Shown here: positions 45,624 through 57,479 of the stretch, piece by piece
How the letters are laid out: the number at the start of each line of letters is the position of its first letter
Numbering within the stretch: position 1 is the stretch's first letter
NCBI RefSeq assembly: GCF_910592395.1
Contig: NC_088319.1
Location: forward strand, 7,626,001 to 7,690,000
Direction of reading: 5' to 3'
Source of the DNA: Lineus longissimus
Lineage: Eukaryota > Nemertea > Pilidiophora > Heteronemertea > Lineidae
DNA: 64,000 nt
The notes under the pieces: generated by a model
What the model was told of the DNA's origin: nothing
Databases searched by the model: none
What the model saw: the letters and a program-made list of their open reading frames with translations, nothing else
Program-made: the position numbers and the translations under genes

Positions 45624-47539
45624 TACATCGTAAGGTTTCATAATCTTTCATTGCAGGATGAATGTGCAGGACCTGACCCCGTATGAGAAGGACTTGTTTC
45701 TACTCGGTGTTATATGCTGTTCAATCAACAACTCAGAAAAAACTGCAAAGTCTAAAAGGAAGCACCAGGCGGAGAGAAAGGAAACTAGACTTCGATTCTT
45801 CTATGTGGGCCAGAAAAGGATCTGTCGCGACTCCTTCTTCTTCTTAATGAACATTTCGTGTTATAAACTCACACAACTGAAGAAACACTTTCAGGAGGAT
45901 GGGATCATGCCGTACACTAAAAAGAGTGGTGAGCATCTTGATAGATTTTTTGATGTTATTCACTTCTCACTGATTTGGTATAGAAAAAGGTGTCACATCA
46001 ATCTAAGCCTTACAGTTACACTTCCACTAATTCTTTTCTAGGGTCTCAAATGGTGTTTTGTGAGTATTGCATGTGACCAGTTTATAAGCCTACCATCTAC
46101 ATGTTGCTTTTTGTACTGCCGTCCTGTACTGCTTGTAGCTTACCTGTCTTCAATGTCCACCTTAACCCTTGCTTTAGCATAGTATGTGTTCGTGGTGTTT
46201 GCTTTGTCTACATTGCACAAACCCCAGAAAGAAGTTACTTCTTATTGGGAGACACATAACACATCTGTAGCGCCCATAATGTGAGAATCTTTTGGGAATT
46301 ACAGGTTGAATTTCACTTGATCATTCCTCTCATGGCTTGTACTTAATTTACTTCAGGTGGAAGAAAGAGCAATAAGAAAGCCCTCAATCTCGAGGATGTT
46401 CAACAGATGGTGCATTTCGTCCTGAACTTTGTTGAAGAACAAGCCATTTCACTGCCAGGCCGCATACCAGGGATATCGAGGGGTGATGTCAAGGTTATTC
46501 CCAGCAATTTCACAAAAGCAGATATCTGGCGCAGGTACAGAGACTCCGCAGAAGAGGGACAAAAAGTTATGGGCCAGTCAACCTTCAGGAAACTATGGAA
46601 GAAAGTCCTCTCGTATGTTGTTGTCGCTAAGCCAGCAAGTGATCTCTGCCAAACTTGCCAAGATAACAACTACCTGATTGTGAGAAATGTAAGTTGAAAA
46701 TAATCAAATTATTTACTACAGAACCCTTGCAAAATGTGTTGAATATGCGACACATCACACTGCCTAAGGATTTTGCAAGTCAGCACACCTGTTTCCATAC
46801 TCTGAAACAAAAAGAGAAGAATGAGGTTACAAAATTATTTACTTTGTATGATTCTTAAACTTATCCAACCTTTTTTTCTCCTTTTATTTCAAGGTCAACG
46901 TTGATGAAGAGAGTAAAACAGAAACACTACGAAAGCAGGAGCTTCACCTGATGCGGGCCACCATGGAACGTTCATTCTATAGGAACTGGTGCAACGAGGC
47001 CAAGGATGTTAAAAAACATTTAAACTTGGAAAATCTTGGGATGAATGAACCTTGTTCGCGTGAGGTAGCATTCCACTATAGCTTCGACTACGCCCAGCAA
47101 GTGCATTACCCGTCAAACCCTTTTCAGCCTGGACCTATATACTTTAAGAAAGTGTCAGATTTTTGATGTCAATACTGAGGGATTCCCTGCTCAGATAAAT
47201 TACTTGATAGATGAGGCGGTGGCATGTGGCAAAGGTGCGAATGCTGTTGTGAGCATGGTGCATCACTTTCTGGAGAACTATGGCATTGGTGAATGTCACT
47301 TGCGCATCAACGCCGATAACTGTTCGGGGCAAAACAAGAATAACACCATGCTCCAATACCTGTGCTGGCGCACCCTTGTAGGCTTGCATAAGTCAGTCTA
47401 CATTCACTTCTTGATGGCCGGGCACACCAAGTTTTCACCGGACTGGTGCTTCGGACTTTTTAAGCAGAAATTCCGGAAAACGTTCGTGTCATCACTAGAT
47501 GCAGGAGGTTGCTGCTACTGTCAATGCCTCTACCCTTAA

Positions 47540-48928
47540 AGGCCATATATCAAGGTTTTTTGCCATTTTCTGCTGTAAGACGATTTCAAAAGTGTACCTA
47601 ACACTTTATACAATACAGAAAACCAAGTGCAATTAGCTCCATCCATTTTGAAGATATAGCCAATTATGTGTTTGACAACTTGATTACCTAATCAGGCTAG
47701 CAACTGGCTTGTTAGAGCCAGGCGGCGGGTTCAGCAAAAGTTGTGATGTAGATCAGGTTATCTGTACATGTCATGCAATCATAAAATCAGGAGGGCCTTA
47801 ATTAATTATGCACACCTGGAAGTAATGTGTTTCATTCACTATGGTGTATTGTGTGGCTCCGAATTGTGTCAAGGATAGCACAAAGAACAATCGAATGACG
47901 GATGGGACCCATTTTCATGAATTTCCAAAGCCAGTTGAACGAGAGAGGAGGAAGCTGTGGATTCAGAAGTGCAAACGTTTGGAGTGTTGGAAGCCTGGGC
48001 CTTCGGCCAAACTTTGCAGTGATCACTTTATCGATACGGATTATCACATGAAGCCGGATATCTGCATCCAACTGAATATTAAATGCCACTTGTTAAAAAC
48101 AGCTGTTCCAACCATGTCAATTGCATTTAATGCCCGAGGCTGCTGAGGTCGGTTGTTATACATAATGTGTAGGCCCTATTGGGGCCTGTGATACGGCATA
48201 GTGTCTTCTTGTGTTCCAGCCATAGCAAGGTGACAGCGACACAGGTCAGTGTCAGTGACAGCCACTGTCAATGACAGATTATTGTCATCTGACATCTAGG
48301 CCTATCTAACGTTGCACGGCATTATATCGTCACGTCAAGATGATTGTGCATAATACCGTCACTTTTCAATAGTAGTTCAGCATCATGACATAACTGGCGA
48401 TACAACACTGACGAGGCGAAACAATATTGTGCAACATTAGTCTGTTCAAAAATCATACATGTTATGCATCTGCAACCGTCTATCAATGTCTTCTTTGCTA
48501 TATCGGCAGGTCTGCCATGCAAATTGATTAACCACAAATTCTAATCACTTTCGTCCGAATGATCACTCTCATTATGATCTAGTGATATTAATGGCTCGAA
48601 CATGTACGGCTCAACGTTTAAATATCCTTCTGTATCGACCAAAACATCCTCAAATTCACTGCTCTCACTCTCTGAACTGTATGCGGAAGCCATCTTGCTT
48701 TGTTCTGACTGACCTGATCTACGTCATCAAAAAATCCCTAGCGGCCACATGTGGAACTAATCTAAAGTTGTGTGTGGTGGGAAATTCAAATAGTTTAAAA
48801 TTGAAAATTGAAATAACTAAATAATGACTTTATTATTAGAATTTTTTTAATGTCTGGGATCTTGTTTTTTTAACCCTCAACATATTTCATGAGTATCAAG
48901 CATGTTTTCAAACCTTGATATATGGCCT
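47540..48928 (+). mobile_element. Kolobok-type transposon remnant, TTAA target site
   Basis: The element starts AGGCCATATATCAAGGTTT and ends with its inverse. TTAA flanks it at 47536-47539 and 48929-48932. TTAA duplication together with a THAP-domain exon inside is the combination known for Kolobok transposons. At 1389 bp it is too short to hold a full transposase, so it is an internally deleted copy. From 48150 to 48928 no gene is seen, only short GTCA-rich repeats near 48230-48290. Confidence 0.85.
47841..48146 (+). CDS. THAP zinc-finger domain exon (truncated Kolobok transposase)
   Basis: The frame opens MVYCVAPNCVKDSTKNNR and shows the THAP C2CH signature: C4, C9, then FHEFPKP, LWIQKCKRLECWKP, and LCSDHF giving the final C-x2-H. 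THAP domains bind DNA and form the N-terminus of P-element and Kolobok transposases. The frame ends 101 codons in and no catalytic domain follows, which fits internal deletion of the element. Confidence 0.85.
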   Translation: MVYCVAPNCVKDSTKNNRMTDGTHFHEFPKPVERERRKLWIQKCKRLECWKPGPSAKLCSDHFIDTDYHMKPDICIQLNIKCHLLKTAVPTMSIAFNARGC

Positions 48929-48932
48929 TTAA

Positions 48933-51257
48933 GGTTTGATTTGAATTTACAGGATAAGGCAGACCTTTCAGCGGCACAGTGTCTAACTGTACGCCAAGTC
49001 CTAAGTATAACGGCCAGCATATTTGATCCACTCGAGTTCATAGCCCCAGTCACCCTTTTCCCGAAGGTCTTAATGCAGGATTTCTGGTGGGAGGGTCTGG
49101 GGTGGGACACAGCAGTGTCTGTTGACCAAAATGCGCAATTCTTAGAATGGCTTGGTAGTATGGACGAACTAAAATCCTTGGCTATTCCCAGATTCTATCG
49201 TGAATCCAGTAGGCCTATAACAGATTGGAATGTTCAATTACATACATTTGTTGACGCCTCGGAAAAAGGCATTCTCTGCCTCGTGTTATTTCAGGTTCGA
49301 GTCTAAAGATGGTCAGGTATGTTGTAGATTCGTCTTAGGTAAGTCACGTGTCGCCCCAATAAAACCGTGTACAATTCCCAAATTGGAACTTCAAGCTGCG
49401 GTATTGGGAACACACTTGGCTGAGTCTATTCTCGCTGAACATACTTACGATGTCTCGGAGTTCCATTTCTGGTCTAACAGTAGTACAGTCATACAATGGG
49501 TTAGGAACACCAAAACACGTCATCCAATATTCATTGCAAATAGAATTGCTGAAATTCTTGATGTTTCTAGGCCCCACCAATGGCATCACATTCCTGGTAA
49601 GCTAAATGTTGCAGATGATGGTACTTGTGGTCTGAATGCTAAGGCTTTGTCAGATTCATGTCGTTGGTTAAATGGGCTGGCCTTTCTCCTCCTACCAAAG
49701 CGTATGTGGCCAGAGCAGTGTGAGGAATCTGACCTTTCTCAGTTAACTGATTCAACTTGTGCTTCGGCGGGTGTAGAAATCACTGATGGCCAACAGGTCT
49801 CGGGTGAAGCTTTCATTGATGTTGAAAGGTTTTCATCTTGGACAAGGTTGTGGCGAACTACCTGTTTGGTACTGCGTTTCATTGGCAATTGCCGCAAGCG
49901 CAAAATTGGCCGAGCGTCAGGTCCTATCACGGTTGATGAAAAGATCCAAGCAGAGCGTCATTTGGTCAAGTTGTCCCAGTCAGCTCTTTTTGCCAATGAG
50001 ATTGCAAATCTGAGTGTGGGCAAGGCTGTATCCTCAAAGAGCAGTCTCAGAAAGTTGAGCCCATTTTTGGATTCTGATGGCCTGTTGCGGTCACGCGGTC
50101 GAATTGGTAAATCGACGTTGGCCTACAGTTCCAAGTATCCGATTATTCTGAGTTCCAAATCTAGGATCACGCGATTGATAGTCTTGAAGAATCACCGGCT
50201 TGTGTTCCATGAAGGCATTGATTACTTACGTAACCACTTGCGGCAGAATGGGTTTTGGATCCTAAAGGCACGTTCCACTATCCGCCGAGTTCTCAGATCG
50301 TGTCAATATTGCCGAAAGCGTGACGCTAAGCCTAGACCCCCATTAATGGCTGATTTACCGGAAATCAGACTTCTTGGTGGCACCCCAGTGTTCAGGGCAA
50401 GCGCAGTTGATTACTTTGGTCCAATCATAGTTACGCAATTCTGCAAATCGCTAAAGCGTTACGGTTGCTTGTTGGTGTGTTTAGCTACAAAGGCCATTCA
50501 TATTGAGATAGCTCAAAGTCTGGAAACCGATTCGTTTATTCTTGCGCTTCGTCGTTTCATCGTCCGCAGAGATCGCCCAAAAATCATCAAAGGTACAAAC
50601 TTCGTTGGTGCCGAGCGCGAACTGCGAAAATGTATTGAGCAATGGAATCAGTCCAGAATTTCCGACCAGCTACTGCAGCAAAATGTTGAGTGGCATTTTA
50701 ACCCCCCTAGTGCGCCTCACTTCAATGGTTTAGCTGAACGACTTGTTAAGTCGTCAAAACGCGCGATCAAAGCAATTATGCAAGGCCAAACGCTCACTGA
50801 TGAAGTTCTGCTCACCGTGGCTGCAGAAGCAGAATTCCTGTTGAATAACCGTCCATTGACTTCCGTTAGTGATGATGTCGATGACCTGGAGGCTCTTACA
50901 CCCAACCACTTTCTGCTAGGACATGCTTGTGAAAATCTCCCCCCTGGTGTTTTTTACGATAAAGAAATTTCTAGTAGGCGACGTTGGCGCCAGGCCCAAC
51001 TTTGGGAGAGATGGTACAGGGATTACTTGCATACCCTAATGAATAGGGAAAAATGGTCTACGTCCCTTAGGAACCTTAAAATTGATGATCTGGTCTTGAT
51101 TTGTGACTTTGACCGCCCTCGCGGTAGTTGGCTGCTTGGGAGAATAGTTAAGGCTTTTGCCAGCTCTGAAGGTGTAGTCAGAGTCGCCGAGGTCAAAACA
51201 AAATTTGGCCACCTAAAACGGCCAATTGCCAAATTGGTATTAATGGACAGTGATTGA
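48933..51257 (+). pseudogene. BEL/Pao pol: RNase H and integrase, 5'-truncated
   Basis: The first frame (to about 49290) reads LTVRQVLSITASIFDPLEFI, LMQDFWWEGLGWD and FVDASEKG, the reverse-transcriptase end and RNase H start of BEL/Pao. One extra G near 49266 shifts to the frame 49230-51257. That frame continues with SRVAPIKPCTIPKLELQAA, the integrase zinc domain (HRLVFHEGIDYLRNHLRQNG, CQYCRKRDAKPRPPLMADLP), the first catalytic Asp in ASAVDYFGP and the Glu in HFNGLAERLVKSS. The second Asp is lost: where SDNGTNF is expected the frame reads IIKGTNFVGAE. A C-terminal region ends TKFGHLKRPIAKLVL. Protease, gag and most of reverse transcriptase are absent. It begins directly after the Kolobok element. 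Confidence 0.92.
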
Positions 51258-52903
51258 AACATTGTGCTTAGCGTTACTAGTATCGTTAACGGAATACAAG
51301 AATGAACATGCGTGAAAAACTGAACATTCGTGACATTTGTGAATAACATTTCCATTTGTACATTTTCAGGACTTTAGCTTATTTTCAGTTCCATCGCCTT
51401 GCTAAATGAAACTAATCTCCATGTTTCATGGGCCGGCTATGTCGGCAATAGAACATGCGGGTATGTTTCGGTCTTTCTACAACCTGGTAAAACTAGCTCT
51501 GAGCTACGTTATACTTGAAGTAATAGCATTACACAATTTCATGTATATAAAGAGAAAATAAACCTATTATAATTCAGTCGATGTTCAAGTGCAAGTCGTT
51601 GTTAGTTGTATGCTCCAAACCGCGTGAGGGAACGCCCCTGGCCGACACCGCCATTGTCAGATATATCGTTTGTAGCCGTCACCTTGTGGTATCTTTAAGA
51701 GATTAAATGATCTGTGATTTTGCTCACACATCATGTTAAGTTGGATGCGAAGTACTGGATAGGAACCATCCACTCTTAAATTGTTGTCAGAATTGAAAGA
51801 AAATTGAGGCTTATGGATGCGAAGTACTGGATAGGAACCATCCACCCTCAAACTCTTTATATTAAATAGACAACTGTTGTGTAACTTGAATGAGTGTTAG
51901 TCATTCACCTTGTTTTATCTTGAGACTGAACTCAACTCAGTGACTGCCTACTCCATACGTGAACGCCAAAACATCTGAATGGTCATGTGGGACGCCTTGT
52001 GTACCATTGCGAAACTTTTACGTAAATCCAACCTTGTAGCGTAAAACCTACAAACCTGGATGAGCAGATACGCTTGCTGAAGACGATGTTCGAATACGAG
52101 ACGCGAAACCAGAGCAGATTCAGACAAGATGATTGATGATACGGAACATACGATGAGGAACAATATAACGAAGGAACGATTTTATATATACGAGGATGAT
52201 TAGGATTTACGATTATGATGTACTGACAATGACAATTATGTGGTTAACTTACTTTGTGACTTTCTGATCTATTAACAGTGTTTATGAACTACCATACTCT
52301 TTTGGACAATATTCTTTTGACTAGATGTATAATGATGAGGTGTAATTATTGATGGTGGTCTAGTGTTTTTTATATTGTTTGGTTTGTGTTACAATTGGCA
52401 TAGTTGACTGAAGTTTTATGTACTGATGGAGACATCAATTTTCGTTTGTGGGGCAATGTGAGGATATTTAGAGTTCTTGCATTTTTCTTGTATTAACTGA
52501 ACATTTTTCATCGTCAAAGTTTTGCATATATCTATATTTGTACAGTACTTGTAAACTTTACAATTCCTATATTTCACTTGAATTTTATATGTTGATGGGG
52601 ACATCAATTTTTCGTTTGTGGGGGCAATGTGACAATATTAGGAATTGCTTACTATATCTGTCATTATTATTTCTGTGTTTCTCTCTAGCCCTGGTGAACC
52701 CAGACACCCAGGATCGTTAACCATTATAAGTTTCAACACCTTCCTTCTTAATTGCTCCTTTCCATTGTTTCATAATCTTTATCTCTTAAGTTGTTTGACC
52801 CCTTATATAATCTTCATGATTTGCAGCTGGTTACTAGGCCCCCGCCCTTGGCCCTGTCTGATAATCTTGTATTGATGCTGCTGTGTACTGATTGGTTGTT
52901 TCC
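51258..52903. repeat. BEL/Pao 3' flank with local duplications, no gene
   Basis: A sequence GGATGCGAAGTACTGGATAG followed by GAACCATCCAC is present at 51740-51770 and 51814-51846. A longer block containing GGAGACATCAATTTTCGTTT and GTGGGGCAATGTGA is present at 52414-52470 and, slightly changed, at 52584-52640. An AATAAA near 51558 could be the polyadenylation signal of a 3' LTR, but LTR limits cannot be set without the 5' copy. Confidence 0.6.
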
Positions 52904-52922
52904 TTAACCCATTAGGCGCCAG

Positions 52923-55487
52923 GGTCCGTATTCACAAAGCTACTCGTAATTACCCTAATTACCGGCGGTAGGCCTCTCTTTCTAAATAAAAAAATACAGA
53001 AAGACTTTGATTATGCAACAGCCCAAAGCCAATATTTGCCAAGGGAATATTTGCCGAAATTGTGTGGCTTTTGCCTAACCAAAGTTTTTCTGTGAATCAC
53101 ATTAGGCAGTTCAATTAATCGTTATAGGGCCTAGGGCCTAGTGCAAAGTCCCGGTGCAAAGTGGTACATTTCCTTGACGTGACTGTTTTTGCTGGAGCAG
53201 GCCTAAGAAATCCTGACGACAAAGATGGATGGAGGTCATTTGTTGTGTACTGGCCGACCAATCCACTGCCAGTGTAAGCTTTCCCATTGTTACATACATG
53301 AAGAGGTTGAGCTCCCAGGGTAAAGTAGTATTCAATGATTCATGTGGTGGCCGAAAAAGAGGCGATGTACGGTGTATATCGTGTTCCCTTTCCTGAGACA
53401 TCCACCTGAGCTGGCTAGTTTAACTGAGAGGCGGACATTAGCCAAGTTAATAGCGGGGTTATACTCCCGTGGTTTAAAAACCAAATTCGATCACTCTGCA
53501 TGAATATTAATCAGGGTACGTCTTCAAGTTGGCGAATTTAAATCCCCGATGAATGCTCGCCTCACAGTTAAACCAGTCAGCACAAGTGGATATCCTAGGA
53601 AAGGGAGCACAATACCGTAGATTCACTTTTCTAAGACCAGTTCATTACCTTCATAAATTAACATTTTGGAAAAATAGCCACACTCATCACCAGGGAAATA
53701 GGTGGTAGGCGTGTCACACAGGCCTTCTAGCCGTCATGACGACTGGTTGGAGTGGCCAAATGAATAATAAATAGTGGTCAGTTTTTGCATATTTGGCAGT
53801 GGTATTAGAAAAGTGAATCTGCGGTATGTACACAATAAATTGTTGTTCAATGTTACTATAGGGAACGCTTGTGGTGATGTCCAGTCAAACACCATTGTTT
53901 CAGTTCCAAAAGTTCTCCCTAATCACTCTTGCTCTTGTAGCTGCGCCATCAGCATCATCGTCTATGACTGGGTTGTTCACATCAAGGTCAGGATTGTCAC
54001 CAATGACGGGGCCTGCGCCGGGGGGAACTGGCACACCACGTTCCTCACAAATATTGTGCAGCACTGCAGTGGCAACAATGATTCTGCAACAACGCTCTGG
54101 GCGGAGTTTGAGGACACCACCTGCAAATAGAAAGGGTTTCAAAAATATTTGTTTGTTTGAGATTAAGGGGGGGGGAGCAGCAAAACATTTTAAGAACTAG
54201 AGCTGATTTATCAAAATAAAGAAATCGAAATACTGACACAATGTAGCTTGCCGTTATGTGTGCAGTTGAGTCTTTTGATTTTGAATGAGCTCATGTTGTT
54301 CAGAAATTCTTTCCCTTTTCATTCACCTCAATATTTCAATAAATATTGGGTGCCCTATCACTTATTTTGATATGTTGTTCATTACATGCGTACTGCGTGA
54401 CAATTACTATTTCATGGGACGATTCAACGATAATAAAGGGCATTTTGATAATTCAATGTAACCTTACCGTCCTTGTGTAAGCATTGCCATCTCATTTTCC
54501 ATCTGCTAAATGTACCCTCTATCCTTTGACGCATCCTTCGGTGATGGACGTTGTACCTGTGCTCAGCTTCATCCTCAGGGTTCCACACGGGTGTTAAAAC
54601 CCAGGGTCGAAGTGGGTATGCGGAGTCCGCAAGAAGATAACCATCTCCGAGACCATTGGCCATTTGTCGGTTGAGATTGGAGTGGCTCCAAATGAATGCA
54701 TCATGGGTGGAGCCTGGCCACTGTACTACAATGTTAGTGAATCTTTTGTCATGTGAGCAGACCCCCTGTACGTTGATGGCGTGATAGTGATGTCTGCATA
54801 TGTAGGCAGCTTCTTCTTCGGAGGGGCATTTTATTTCGACGAGTGATCCATCAAGACATCCTAAAACGTTTGGGATTCTGTGCCGTTCATCATAGAAGAC
54901 TTCCTTGATACGATTCTGTGCCACACGGTCCCGAGGAAACGCAATGACTAGGTGAGAAATCCTTTGAAGTGCCGTGGCAACTCGAGTAACAATCCGGGAA
55001 ACAGAAGGTTGGCTGATCCCACTCACATCGCCAGTTGCCAACTGGAATTGACCAGCTGCAAAGAATCGCAGGGCTACGAGGATCTGCTCAGTTGCAGGGA
55101 TTGCATGTGACCGCCGTGTTGGGTGCTCAACTTGGTCTCGGATCAAGTCAATGACTTCAACCAGGACGTGCCTCGGCATTCTGTACCTGTCGATCAAATC
55201 TACATCGTCGAAGATGTCCAGGGGTTGAGTCTGATCGCGAAAAATGCGTTGCCGCCTCAATGCTCGCCGATTTTCTTCGGCAAAGAGTACAAACAAGGCC
55301 GCCATTTCAGCTGTTACGGAGCTTCCGTAGCATTTACGAGTACTCTGTCGCTCCCGCAAATATTGGCCGGTTTACGGTCGTGATTTGCGGATGCGGAAAT
55401 TTACGGAAGCTTCGTGAATACCACATAAATCGTTACGGATGCCTTACGGTACCCTTAGTGCTTACGGAAGCTTTGTGAATACGGACC
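52923..55487 (-). mobile_element. Complete Harbinger transposon, CAG target duplication
   Basis: The ends are GGTCCGTATTCACAAAGCT and its inverse. CAG at 52920-52922 is repeated at 55488-55490, matching the CWG preference of some Harbinger elements. It encodes an undamaged two-exon HARBI1-like transposase. The usual second Harbinger gene, a Myb/SANT DNA-binding protein, was not found: 52923-53899 has only a short minus-strand frame without such a motif. Confidence 0.92.
53900..55305 (-). CDS. HARBI1-like: HARBI1-like Harbinger transposase, two exons, intact
   Basis: Exon 1 spans 55305-54468 and exon 2 spans 54120-53900. Donor GTAAGG and acceptor TTTGCAG join codons in phase, giving HKDG then GVLKLRPERCC. 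The start at MAALFVLFAEENRRAL fits HARBI1 N-termini. A helix-turn-helix region (DVSGISQPSVSRIVTRV) is followed by the catalytic Asp in VLGCLDGSLVEIK, the second Asp in LLADSAYPLRPW and the Glu in RQRIEGTFSRWK, so the DDE triad is complete. The C-terminal VATAVLHNICEERG is also typical. It is a nuclease of the IS5/PIF type. No stop or frameshift was seen, so this copy could still make protein. Confidence 0.93.
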
Positions 55488-56042
55488 CAGACGTCTAAAA
55501 TTAAATGCAGCTTTTTCTCTCAGAGGTTTTTGCAGTTTTTCACATTTTCGACCATGCTTTGGTTTTTGCACAAATGAGATAGAACAAGTTGGAGATGATG
55601 TACAACAAGTAATATTTATTTTGATCCTTAGAACATGATGGACATGTTACAATATATTTTTCTTCAAAAATGTAAAAAATAGTGAAAATTAACCCCCCCT
55701 GACCCGGACCATGACCAAAAATCAATGAAATTTAATTTTGGTGCCCATATTGCCTGTATAGGCATGAATTGTTGGGTACATGTCGGGAACATTAGTTACA
55801 GCTTACAGATTACCCCAACTCCACCTCACCTCATCATCATTACAGTGAATAAAACCAAAACAATGCACCTGCAACACCTTTAGCTATCTTGGGGGCTTGG
55901 CAGGGCACCCACCCCCCACCCCCAACCACACCCTCAATCACTACACAACGATAAAATCAACCCAAACACAGATCGTCTGCTTTAGTTTGAAATTGGCGCC
56001 AAATGGCAAGAAAGCATGCACGAAAACTTGAGCAAAACTTAC

Positions 56043-56198
56043 TTCGTCAATTTCGTCATAACCCCCTTCGACATCCATATCTGACCCCCCCCTGGTCCCC
56101 CAGGGGTCCTCCTCATCATCCCCACTCTCATTGGCATCATAATCACTCTCGTCAAGGTTCACCAACACATCTTGAATGGACAATAGATGATTCGCCAT
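56043..56198 (-). pseudogene. Possible piggyBac transposase N-terminal exon
   Basis: The ATG at 56198 opens MANHLLSIQDVLVNLDESDY, followed by DANESGDDEEDP and ends EIDE at a strong GTAAGT donor. An acidic N-terminus with SD/DDEED clusters is common in piggyBac transposases. The catalytic part is absent. The call depends on its position within TTAA-flanked termini. The rest of 55491-56469 holds no other gene. Confidence 0.4.
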
Positions 56199-56486
56199 TG
56201 TACACAAAGTACGCTTACAATAGAATTTCTGAGTCGCAGTAAGCTAGGTCAAACCTCGGGCACCCGAACTTCAACTTCAAAATACACTCAATCGTTCCAC
56301 ATGACCATATGAAGAAAATGCATGAATTATGATGATTAGGATGCCAGCCACCTGGAATCGATGTTGGTGTTTGGTTGTTGTCGCCACAAGTATTCCATAA
56401 CGGCCTCTAAACTTCAGGGCGGCTTAGGGCGATACGGCACAAAATGAACAGGGCGGCATAGGGCGATACGGCGCCTAATGGGTTAA

Positions 56487-57479
56487 TTACTGAGTGCTAG
56501 TTGGCTCAGAGCCTGATATTTGGGCTAGGCTATTTACACATTAGGGGTGTGTGTAATTAGGTATAAATGATGATGTTCAGATGTTTTTAGTAAGTCCTGG
56601 CAGATCCAGAAAGCCAGTAGCTAAACAAGACATTTCTCTTGAAAGCACCAGAGCATTTTAATTGACTTCACCCTTGACCTTACAGCATGGTAAGATCCCT
56701 TTATATCAACTCTTGTTGATACTTTGTTGCGTGCCTTATTTTGTAATGTTTTAGTGTCGGTTGTAGATACGAGGTTAGAGTGACGTGGATAATAAATAAT
56801 GTAAATACATATCTTAGTTGGTTTAGTCTGTGGGTTCGAGTTCAGAGTTGCGAAGTTTATACGGTGACAAAATATTATACGCCCTTTTACCGCTACACTT
56901 GATTGGCAAGTGTCCTTGGTGATTTTGTGTTGTTATAGTTTTCATGGTAAATCAAAGATTGTATATGGTCATTCAGGTCTTGGAATCCAGCCGGTGAACA
57001 CCAGATTTGGACTCGCCAATCTGTGACTGTAGCTATCCATTATATAAATGCTGTATTTTTAAGAATTTGGAATATACAAGAAGAAAGGATCTCCATCTTC
57101 AAGTTGTTTTGTCAGAAGATAGTTTTCCCCCATAATAATTGTCATAGTAATGAAAGACATACTTATCCCAAGGGTATTGTTTTGCTAGGCTCGGCAGCAA
57201 GTTGTAAAGAATGCCTTTGACTGTCCTATTGCTGCCTCTTGCGTAGGTGGATAACTTCCCTTCTTAGATATTATCTTTACTGATTAGTTAGTTTCTGATT
57301 ATAAACTCTTGGTGGTCCTAAACGCAACTGGGCCTGGTCTCTCTGACCCCACCTACTCACACCCACGCATAGCATATTAAGTAATGAAGATTTGATTAGA
57401 GAAGTTAGTGTTAAAGTAAATTCTGAAGTGTTATGGCCTCTGTTATGACATCTGTTCAACAGTTTAGGAGTAATAGGAC
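56487..57479. other. No gene; contains repeat shared with 38119-38275
   Basis: The stretch 56898-56994 matches 38119-38275 without the extra 60 bases. The remainder has no convincing frame on either strand. Confidence 0.5.

Larger units (their letters stand above)
40983..47535 (+). pseudogene. DUF7869-family multi-exon gene, last exon frameshifted
   Basis: Five exons join in phase at GT-AG sites: 40983-41175, 44953-45307, 45657-45928, 46357-46688 and 46894-about 47535. The product starts MNATRFESL and has an acidic region (DSDDGSDLEIMSDKSEDEDD), a Cys cluster (NHCHCSLYQGKPC), RFFYVGQKRICRDSFFFL, and CQTCQDN. The last exon carries an RNase H-like core: HYSFDYAQQVHYP, RINADNCSGQNKNN and GHTKFSPDWCFGLFK. 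I recognise this as the DUF7869 family, probably derived from a transposase. The final exon shifts frame near 47147 and near 47505, so this copy is probably dead unless these are assembly errors. Its 3' end is cut by a Kolobok-type insertion. Intron 1 holds a DIRS/Ngaro-like element and intron 2 a pogo-like MITE. The start could instead be at 40794. Confidence 0.75.
52908..56482. mobile_element. piggyBac-type element hosting a Harbinger insertion
   Basis: The ends are CCCATTAGGCGCC (52908-52920) and its inverse (56470-56482), flanked on both sides by TTAA (52904-52907 and 56483-56486). TTAA target sites and CCC-starting termini are the piggyBac pattern. Without the nested Harbinger (and one CAG) it would be about 1.0 kb, so it is nonautonomous. 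A possible transposase first exon remains on the minus strand. Confidence 0.85.

Noticed and set aside
53138-53401. Harbinger Myb-like partner gene on the minus strand
   Set aside because: The frame has no tryptophan-spaced Myb/SANT helices.
52629-56897. LTR from TGTGACAATATTAGG to ...CGCTACA containing the piggyBac element
   Set aside because: It has a plausible purine-rich tract before it and TG/CA ends, but no matching flanking duplication or second copy, so LTR status is unsupported.
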